64,000 nt of DNA from Scytalidium lignicola (lineage: Eukaryota > Ascomycota > Leotiomycetes), in assembly GCA_002812745.2 (NCBI GenBank), contig NCSJ02000028.1, positions 62,001 to 126,000 of the forward strand, read 5' to 3'. The notes below the pieces were generated by a model. The model did not search any database. It worked only from the letters and a program-made list of their open reading frames with translations, and was not told the DNA's origin. Every line of letters begins with the position of its first letter. Positions within the stretch are counted from its first letter, which is position 1. A program made the translations under genes and the position numbers. Below are positions 56,133-64,000 of this stretch, piece by piece.

Positions 56133-59100
56133 ATGGCCGCTACCCGGCCGCAAGATGTGGCAGATATGGCTTCCTCTGACGAGCCTGCTGCCAAACGGGT
56201 GAAGCTCACTACTTCTGGCACAAACACTTCTTCCCCGATTCCTCCTCCTGCTTCCACTCACATTTCACCAACAACTGCAAGTGTTGGTAATACTTCGAAT
56301 AATAACAACACTGTCACTACCAAGATGGAGGAATTTAGATCGTCAAATTTTGAGTTCCAGCATGATAAAGAAGCCGAGCACGGGATTCTTTGTTTTGTTA
56401 ATTCATCTAATCCTGGGTTCTCTGGTGTTTTTAAGCACAGGTACGTGTCACCNTTTTTTTACTTTTGTATCCACCTAGTTTTATATCTTTCCCGGCGATC
56501 AATAGAATTTCTTTACTATTGTTTAAACTGCAGGGACTAACAAATTCACCTTTTTTCTATCTTTGTGTTTCCACCTTCCTTCCTCCTTCCTTCCACTTCG
56601 TCTCTGTAGTGGTGTTAGAAAATAACTTTTGTCGCTGCCTACATATTGTCCAAACACCCATTTTCCTAGTCTGCACTGTCAATGGGCATATTGTTTTGTT
56701 ATTCGGACCTTGACTTCTTTTCTCAGTTACTCAACCTTGTGTTCTATACAGCTCTGCTGACTCCACTCCTAAAGATACACGGATTTCCTTGTCAACGAAA
56801 TAATGCCAGACGGAACGGTAGCCCATCTCACCAATGACCAAGCTCCAAGCTATAATGCTCCTGAAGAGGTAAGCTTTTCTTCCTTTGAATTTGACTTCTT
56901 TATCGTCAATTACTACTAGTAGTTGGTAATTCTACATTGGAACGCATGCTAAATATCTAATAGATAAAACCCACAGAAGCTCCAAAGCCTATGGATTCCA
57001 CTCCATCTGACGCTCAAGCCACGAAGCCGGTTGATGAAGAAGTAGAATTAAAGGCCATAGATTCTACTCCGTCCAACCTTCAGGTCACAAACCCGAGTGA
57101 TGATCAAGTAGAATCAAAACAAGAACATTCCACACTACCTGTTCCCAATATTGATGAACCTCCGGATCCTTGGGAAGATAGTGATCCGAAAGTACCAGAA
57201 GGCGAAGTTGAAGGATCAGGTGATAAAGCCGACACTGAAGTAGTTAACTTACCAAATGTGGATCAGCAAACGATAGTTGAAGCTGAGAGTGGCATAATCA
57301 CTCTACCTTCCACGGTCCCCGAGATTGAAAAACCCACCTCTTCGGATTCTCAGGATAACATGACTTTTACTTTAAGTTCCGAAGACGACGTCCTTCTTAC
57401 CAAGTATTTCGGTGAAGACCTCAAAAATGAGGTAATTAGGCTTTATAAGAATATTTTATCGAAGCCTAATGCGAAACCAACTGCCTTCGATTCCTTACTC
57501 ACCAGTCCTATAGCTGATAGGGTTTTTCGAGGAAAGTTGCATCACGACGTTCGCCGAATCTTCCAGTCTTACCTTGAGACTGAGTCCCTTAACAACGGCG
57601 TGATTAAAATTATGGCAGCCACTAGAACACAAAGACGTCCACCAAATCCTAATAAGAATGGATCAAGGCAGTCTGGCGGACGTAGCAAAGGAGGCAATTC
57701 TTCAAGAAACCAATCAAAAGGAAAGCTTGGTTGGCAAGAGCTTGGTGGAGAATATCTCCATTTCTCACTCTACAAAGAGAATAAGGATACCATGGAAGTC
57801 ATCAGCTATCTCTGCAGCCTATTGAAGATAAAACCAAAAGACTTCTCATTTGCAGGGACCAAGGATCGTCGAGGTGTCACTGTACAGCGTGTTAGTGTCT
57901 TTCGTCAACATGCGGAAAACCTAGCCAGGCTGAACCCCCAGCTACGTGGTGCACGACTCGGAAATTTCAAGTACGAGAAGCACGGCTTGGGATTGGGAGA
58001 ACTTCAGGGAAACCAGTTCCATATTACACTACGGGACTGCCATTTCGATAGTGATTCAGACCTGGATGAGGATCAACGAGTAGAGCTCGCAAACAAGGTA
58101 GTCGGTGATGCCGTTAGCCATTTGCAAGCTCATGGTTTTATCAATTATTTCGGTCTCCAGAGATTTGGAAGCTTTGAAATCGGGACAGATCAAATCGGAA
58201 AACTAATCTTGAAGGGTGATTTTGAAGGAGCTGTCTTGGCCATTCTAGCTGTTAGTGGCGAAACTCTTGCTGCTGCATTATTCAAAGAAACCAGTCCCAG
58301 TCACAACATCGGCAGAGACGACATCTTGCGCGCTCAGGCTATCCACTCGTTCAAATCGACAGGCGAGTCAGCTAATGCATTACATAAGCTCCCAAGAAGA
58401 TTCAATGCAGAAAGCGCAATTATTCGGTATCTTGGCAATCCAAGGACTCGGACCGATTTCACTGGAGCTATTTTAAAGATTCCTCGAAATCTCAGGACAA
58501 TGTATGTGCATGCATATCAATCACTGGTATGGAATACGGTGGCCAGCCATCGTTGGAATAAATATGGTGATAAAGTCATTAAAGGTGACCTTGTTTTAGT
58601 TGAAGCTCAAAGTAGCTTGATCACTGATAATCAAGATGAAGTGGATGAGAATGGTGAAATCGTGGTCCGTCCTGCTGCCGATGATACAGCTGTCTCCCAT
58701 GACGACTTCTTCCAACGCGCAAGGCCTCTTACAGAAGAGGAGGCTCAGAGTGGCAAGTGGACTATCTTTGATATCGTTCTTCCGACCCCTGGTTTCGATA
58801 TCAATTACCCTGATAACGATATCGGAGAATACTATAAAGAAATTATGGCGACTGAACGTTTCGGTGGTTTAGACCCGGCGAAAATGCGTCGCAAGGAAAA
58901 GGATTTTAGTTTGAGTGGAAGTTATCGAAACGTTTTGGCCGCTGTTGGATCAGATTTGGCATTTCAAATAAAAACCTACCACGATGAGACTGAACAACTG
59001 GTGGAGACAGACCTGGAAAAGCTGAGGAAGGCAAATCCCGAACGCTATCCAAATGACACGTTCAATAAAGAGACTAGACGGTTCGAAAATAACCAGGACA

Positions 59101-59621
59101 CGCGAAAATATATTGGCACTCCTCAGCATAATGCATGGTTGAACCTGCCAGCGAAGCTTGCTGCGGAAGATAAAGCAGCTGCAGCAATGGCAGATATTCA
59201 AAGAGAGTTGGACCTCAAGGATTCCACAGGCCCGAATGATATCAAACAACCTACCTTCAAAGAGACATTTATTGAAACAGATGTTGATAATGAAGGAAAG
59301 CGAACTGGTCACAGATCTACAACATTGATCAATTCTCTGGAAGGTTCGGAAACATCAAAGAGCGTTGAACCAAGCAATGCTGGGCAACATAACCCTCCTG
59401 AAAATAAAGTAGCTGATGAAGAGCTCGAGGTAGTTGGAAAATATAAAAGTGATCTTCGCGAGGAGGAAGCACCAATGGAGCAAGCTCCTGAACCAGCAAA
59501 GATCGCTGTTATTATTAAGTTCTCACTCGGCCAAAGCCAGTATGCAACAATGGCTCTTCGCGAACTGATGAAAGTCGGAAATGTCAAAAATTACAAGCCT
59601 GAGTTTAGCAGTGGAAGATGA
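56133..59621 (+). CDS. PUS7: tRNA/mRNA pseudouridine synthase Pus7 (TruD family)
   Basis: Isomerises uridine to pseudouridine in tRNAs, U2 snRNA and mRNAs. Exons 56133-56440, 56775-56868 and 56964-59621; 1019 aa. The junctions give GFSGVFKHRYTDFLVNEIMPDG, the typical start of the TruD fold. Catalytic Asp435 is in FAGTKDRRGVTVQRVSV. Other TruD hallmarks are GNQFHITLRD and HGFINYFGLQRFG, and the closing FSLGQSQYATMALRELMK. Longer than yeast Pus7 (676 aa): acidic low-complexity insertions at about 130-260 (TPSDAQATK... repeats) and about 800-970 account for the difference. An N lies at 56453 in intron 1. Confidence 0.94.
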
Positions 59622-59879
59622 ATTAGAAATAGATGTATCGATTACAAGTGAACTTGGGTTGCTCTGACATGGCTTATTTTGCATGAGGGAATTCTGAGCG
59701 CATTTGCTCTTACGGGTATAGTTGATTTTACATTGCTACGAATGATGAAGTAGCTACGGCTTGCTCCCAGAACTATTCAAGACACAATCAAATTCTAGAA
59801 TCTGCAAAAACTAAAAACTCCCAATTTCCTCTTCATGTTTCGTGTGAAGTGACATAGTGGGTCAAAAGAGTCAAGTGTC

Positions 59880-60467
59880 TCAAGCTTTTTTCCAACCCCA
59901 GCTTTTAAAGAGCGTGCCTGTGTTTATCCCTGTGCTTTTACCTTCGCCAGTCTTGCCATTCCCTTCATCACTCCCTCCGTCATTTCCGCCGCTCATTTCA
60001 ACACCCTTTCCCTTCCTATTCATTTGCTGCTTTTTCCAGAATTGAAATTCAAAACCCTTCTTATTGTGGCCGTGAACGACCTCTGGTGGCCCCTCATCAC
60101 CATTCTGCTTTTTCCTTCGGAATTCTCTCATCAAGCGTTTGAACTCGGGGTCGTTAACTGACAGAGTTTTCCCGCAAGGCTGCGCTTCATCAAACCTCCG
60201 ACAAAAAGTCATGCGTTCTTTATCCTCGTGGCTCATCAGCTTGGCTATCTCTGGTTGTTTACCTTTGGAGGCGGAGGAGGAGGAGGAGGAGGATGAAGAT
60301 GATGAAGCGCCTCCATGATTTGGCAGTGGGGGTATAATAGGTGGTAGAGCTTTTGCTACTGCAGGGATTGTCTGGCCGTTGAGCATGGAAGATCCGGTTG
60401 GTACTGTTTGGTCACTGGAGTTTGTGCTGGTTGAGGACCCATCACTCGCTGCGGGTTTGAGATTCAT
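59880..60467 (-). CDS. Small hypothetical protein (195 aa), Ser-run and Lys/Gly-rich tail
   Basis: Single exon, ATG at 60467. It has a poly-Ser run (11) near residues 55-66. The central segment HEDKERMTFCRRFDEAQPCG, continuing KTLSVNDPEFKRLMREFRRK, looks folded and could be a short conserved module. The C-terminus is basic and Gly/Lys-rich, ending SWGWKKA. Family not recognised; convergent with PUS7 and about 260 bp from its stop. A real gene is likely given the length and clean start, but coding is not proven. Confidence 0.55.
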   Translation of the reverse strand: MNLKPAASDGSSTSTNSSDQTVPTGSSMLNGQTIPAVAKALPPIIPPLPNHGGASSSSSSSSSSSASKGKQPEIAKLMSHEDKERMTFCRRFDEAQPCGKTLSVNDPEFKRLMREFRRKKQNGDEGPPEVVHGHNKKGFEFQFWKKQQMNRKGKGVEMSGGNDGGSDEGNGKTGEGKSTGINTGTLFKSWGWKKA

Positions 60468-60893
60468 GTTTATATGTTGACTAGGCTTTGATGAAGATTC
60501 CTGACTAGTAAAACGATTGATAGACCGCGTTTTGGGTTCTGATTGTACTGTTATAGTTGACAGGTCATAATGATAGATAAATCAAGAGATTTTAATTAGA
60601 GTTTGAAGGAATTGAGTAGTTATAGTTATGCATTAAATATAAATATAAACCGAATTGCAGTCTATCTACAGTTTAAACTGGCAGTACCATCAAGGTATGG
60701 TGGGAACATTACATCACTGTGCAATCACCTTATTGGCCTAAGAGTTCGGAACGTGCTCTATTAAATCTAAATCTATTTCTAGCTATGTAGGAAGGAGCAA
60801 CCAAAGTCTAGCGTGCGCCGTGATTTCTTTATATCAAACGCCTCGTTATACTACAGTTAACCTAGCACCCCTTTGAAATGCAGCCTACGCTAA
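60468..60893. other. Intergenic region
   Basis: About 430 bp of AT-rich sequence between the small hypothetical gene and the CDO 3' end; nothing recognised. Confidence 0.5.
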
Positions 60894-61643
60894 TCAAGTA
60901 CATTTATTTATCTTGCGTCCAAATTCAGAATAAAAATTATATTGCGTGACATGGCTTCTTTTGCCAGTCCGTTCATCAAAAATGTTACATCCTTCCCTCG
61001 CTACATTTGGTGGTGTATAAACTGGAAATAGTTCATCAGCCTAAATTCAAATAGGAATAACTTAAGCTACATACGATGGAGTGACACCGCAACCACTTGA
61101 GGATCGGGATTTGTTATTTTATGGAGACCTAGCTCATCAGCCATATATGTGGCCTGTCCTTCGTGATATGTAGTCTCTTTCTTGATGATCATAGGTGCTG
61201 TCTCTATAGGAAACTCGTATCTTGTTTCTCTAAGAGTACCTTGAAGTATTCTCATCAAGCAATGTGCGTCCGCGTGATCATGAATAGGACTTCCCTTCCC
61301 AGGCGTCCAAACTAGTAAGAGCTATCCAAAATAAGCAACAGTTTTGGTTCAAAGAGAGGCCTGTGAAACTCACAAGATTACTCTTCCCGTTACCCTCGTC
61401 GACTAGATTTCGAGTATATCCCCGACTAAAATCTGTAAACATGTACTTTGACCAATCGTTTTTATTAGAAATATAATGCTCCATGAGCGAATGTAGTTTT
61501 TGAACATCAACGTCGTTGGAGTCTAGGCCGGATGATGGCCCTAGAATACTGGAGAAATCTGATACGAGCTTTTCAAAGGCATTCTTGAGATCTGTTCCTC
61601 CAGATCCTACATCCAGGGCGCCTTGCAATACTGACGGGGCCAT
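60894..61643 (-). CDS. CDO1: Cysteine dioxygenase
   Basis: Cupin-fold non-heme Fe(II) enzyme that oxidises L-cysteine to cysteine sulfinate. Exons 61643-61374, 61321-61075 and 61021-60894; 214 aa (typical about 200-220). Iron ligands: His104 and His106 in [12 protein letters not shown], and His157 in LGLHKI. Cys111 and Tyr174 (LHLYTPP) keep the spacing of the thioether-crosslinked Cys-Tyr pair of mammalian CDO (93/157). The C-terminal block [11 protein letters not shown] is typical. The ATG at 61643 (MAPSVLQ) is the first in-frame one, although the frame is open further upstream. Confidence 0.94.
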
Positions 61644-62027
61644 TGATGTTATTGTGGTCGAAATCGGAGGTACATTGATGCTCAATTTGCCTGCTTGAGA
61701 ATGACCTACAGCGAGAGACAGGTTTCGCACTCAAAAGGAGATATATCAAGTCCAGTCTATGCTCCCAGCCTATATATTAAGATTTAATCATATCAGAGTT
61801 ATCATCTTGAATCTAATGTAAACGTAGAGGATTCAATTCCCGTAGCAATGGCATAAATGATAAAATCTTATGCAAGGTACGGGCGGTATTTATAAGAAGC
61901 CGAAGCTTTTCCGCATTGACTGGCGGGAGAGCGGGGCAGTTTCGCCCCTCATTCAATGGTGCATCAAAAAGCCACCTCCAAGTTTTAACCCAACAAAGTA
62001 GCCATCCTATATCCATCCGCACCAGCG
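61644..62027. promoter_or_regulatory. Shared divergent promoter CDO1 / PIN4
   Basis: 384 bp between start codons of the divergently transcribed cysteine dioxygenase and parvulin genes. No defined motif. Confidence 0.45.
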
Positions 62028-62527
62028 ATGGCACCAAAAGGCAAAGCTGCCGATAAAGGAGGCGCAGCAGCAAAAGGTAAGGGCAAAGGAAAGAATGAGG
62101 CGGATGATAAGGGAGGGAAGGTTAAAGGCGCTCAGCAGGTCAATGTGAGGCATATACTAGTATGTCTTAATATTTAGAGAGTCGCCAGTGATTTTAAACG
62201 CTGACAATTCTTAGTGCGAGAAGCATTCAAAGAAGGAGGATGCACTAGAAAAGTTGAAGGGAGGCGCTAAGTTCGACGACATTGCGAGAGAGTTTTCTGA
62301 AGACAAAGCTCGGCAAGGTGAGCATACCTAGTCTTGTATCGTGCATCATTATTCTAAGACAGTTTATCATAGGTGGTTCTCTGGGATGGAAGACAAGAGG
62401 AAGTTTAGACCCTGCTTTTGAAGCTGTAGCTTTCGAGCTAGAAGCCAGTACAACAAGCAATCCCAAGTATGCTGAAGTAAAGACGGGTTTTGGATATCAC
62501 ATTATTATGGTGGAAGGCCGCAAGTAG
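62028..62527 (+). CDS. PIN4: Parvulin-type peptidyl-prolyl isomerase (PIN4/Par14)
   Basis: Nuclear/nucleolar PPIase linked to pre-ribosome assembly. Exons 62028-62159, 62215-62317 and 62373-62527; 129 aa, the normal length. Basic N-terminal 36 residues ([15 protein letters not shown]) are as in Par14. The parvulin domain starts [18 protein letters not shown]; then [20 protein letters not shown] and [13 protein letters not shown] follow, and it ends [16 protein letters not shown]. No WW domain, so it is not Pin1/Ess1. Confidence 0.95.
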
Positions 62528-62788
62528 CATGCGTGCATGAGCCTAGGTGAAGAACTGTACAAGGGTATCCGGTGCATGGAGTTAGATATCATAGCCTCAC
62601 GATGGTTCATGTTTTAAGCCTTTTAATTCCGGGAAACATAATCTCTTTTGTGGATGATAACCCATATGCCAATTTTCATGCCCGCCTAGATGCAGCTCCC
62701 AAATAAGAGTACATTTGAAAAAAAGACTCGGTATATCTGAGTCCCCATAATCTAACTCCAATAGTCTAGACGGTACCCTTTTCCCAGT

Positions 62789-63414
62789 TTATTGCTCGGT
62801 CTGGAAGTAGTTAAGGAGGATAGATCGTTCTTGCGACTCTTCTCCCCAGTCCTTGACAACGACGCAGGAGCAGTTGACAACCTTACGCGCATTTCCCTCA
62901 CGGTCCAAAACGCCTATATTCAATGTCAGCAGCGGCTAATAAATAACCAATAATACTCTACTTACACAAGCCAGCCCACTCGCCCAGTTGCTTTCCATCA
63001 GGAANCTTGATCAAGGGGATCTTGTGCTCTGAGCAGAGCGCAACAACCAACTTCTTGTATGCCTCTTCCTCGCAGGACTCGTTCAGGACACACATGTGTG
63101 CTTGGCGTCTATCGAGAGCCTTGGATGCCTCACGGAGACCACGGGCAAGACCATCGTGCATCAAAGCAAGCTTGAGAACACCCTTGAGGGCATCGATAAC
63201 AGTCATTTGACCCTTAGACGCAGCATCTCCAGAAACTTCGACTTCATCAGCCGCCTCGACAACGGGGGACGTTGGCTCTTCTCCGTCCGACTATTCACAA
63301 GAATTAATAGGCTGTAGGGATAACATTTGCGAAAGAGATGCGCCATCAATTGTGAGCAATCCAGGCAAAAATAGTGCCATGTAAAGCGCAGTTAGATATC
63401 AGGCTACGTACCAT
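62789..63414 (-). CDS. RPS12: 40S ribosomal protein eS12
   Basis: Exons 63414-63412 (ATG only), 63290-62966 and 62913-62789; 150 aa. The join gives [20 protein letters not shown], and the L7Ae-like core includes [20 protein letters not shown] and [18 protein letters not shown]. The tail is [20 protein letters not shown], continuing [16 protein letters not shown]. An N at 63005 is within codon NTT between LIK and PDGK and keeps frame; family conservation predicts Val (GTT). The first exon is just the start codon, followed at once by a GTACGT donor. Confidence 0.95.
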
Positions 63415-63924
63415 CTTGATTATATCGTTTCAAGGTTGAGTCGAAAGATCCTCGAAGAGTTGGTATGGGTAGTTGAAATTGAAGATGTGTAGAGGTCCAG
63501 TTTGGCCAGTAGATGTGCGGGTAGAACTAAGCGAGAAGTTTCACAGAGATATGTCGCTAGCACTTGCGTTAACCCTAATCGCACCGAAGGAATTTTTTCG
63601 CGAACCTCCTAATTTTTTGCGTCTCGTCTCCCAAACTTCTTCCACGACAATCAACAATCACATATCTTGAGGTATGTACAACCCAATGAAACAATTCGAG
63701 AGTCCTTCATGATAGGCCAGGGAAAGCAATCGGATCGTCCAATTCACTCTGAAATATGAATTGTTGGAAGATCCGATACGCTATTCTCCTCGACAACGAG
63801 CTGCAGAACCCTCTTGAAATCATGAGGGCACTCTCCATGTTCAAAGCCCATGGAGGCTAACCCTTAGCTCTTTATAGATACCTCATTTCCATTTTTCACG
63901 ATTTGAGAATCTCAATCCGTCAAG
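63415..63924. promoter_or_regulatory. Shared divergent promoter of eS12 and uS8
   Basis: 510 bp between divergent ribosomal protein start codons. A GTATGT donor at 63672 and CTTTATAG acceptor near 63878 suggest a 5' UTR intron for the uS8 gene (inferred). Confidence 0.5.
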
Positions 63925-64000
63925 ATGGTCAAAACTTCAGTCCTTAACGATGCGCTCAATGCCATCAACAACGCCGAGAAGCAAGGAAAGCGACAAGTTC
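63925..64000 (+). CDS. RPS22: 40S ribosomal protein uS8 (Rps22), 5' end only
   Basis: ATG at 63925 follows TCAAG. The 25 visible codons read MVKTSVLNDALNAINNAEKQ then GKRQV, the start of eukaryotic uS8 (S22/S15A), and run off the right edge in frame. Confidence 0.93.
   Translation, partial: MVKTSVLNDALNAINNAEKQGKRQV

Overview
The window is nuclear DNA of a filamentous ascomycete (Pezizomycotina). The evidence is the density of short GT-AG introns (about 50-250 bp) with CTRAY-type branch points, a Zn(II)2Cys6 regulator, a cell-wall-integrity MAPKK, PTS1-tagged peroxisomal enzymes and a 5'-truncated LINE. A Leotiomycetes-like (Helotiales) origin is my inference from protein style and has not been tested. 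Many true genes are split over small exons, so the exon joins below come from splice signals plus reading frame plus family knowledge.

Layout. 1-9.3 kb: first exon of a putative cyclase (runs off the left edge), peroxisomal catalase, ARL1 GTPase divergent from ribosomal protein eL39, and SKP1. 9.3-11.7 kb: intergenic DNA carrying a truncated non-LTR retrotransposon with a 19-bp target-site duplication. 11.7-23.95 kb: SMP3 GPI mannosyltransferase, a PTS1 acyl-CoA dehydrogenase, a BOR1-like SLC4 anion transporter, a short-chain dehydrogenase, an ABM-domain protein and an alpha/beta hydrolase. 25.6-36 kb: DBP8 RNA helicase, a 2.9-kb gene-free stretch rich in simple repeats, MKK1-type MAPKK and the AFG3-type mitochondrial m-AAA protease.

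36-46.5 kb is AT-richer and accessory-like. It holds an intron-containing tRNA-Ala(AGC), an SRA-YDG domain protein (candidate modified-DNA reader), a carboxylesterase fragment, an orphan gene and degenerate tandem repeats. 46.5-55 kb: a His-rich single-pass membrane protein and a large Zn2Cys6 transcription factor. 56-64 kb: PUS7 pseudouridine synthase, a small orphan, cysteine dioxygenase, a PIN4/Par14 parvulin, and ribosomal proteins eS12 and uS8 in divergent orientation (uS8 runs off the right edge).

Most genes are conserved housekeeping genes and no operon-like or biosynthetic cluster is evident. Loose themes are peroxisomal metabolism (catalase SRL, acyl-CoA dehydrogenase SKL, hydrolase SKL) and translation/ribosome biogenesis (eL39, eS12, uS8, DBP8, PUS7, tRNA-Ala). 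Single Ns, nearly all next to A/T homopolymers, are scattered through the window; one of them breaks a reading frame. I found no convincing new multi-gene system. The best leads for novelty are the SRA-YDG locus with its surrounding island and the His-rich membrane protein.
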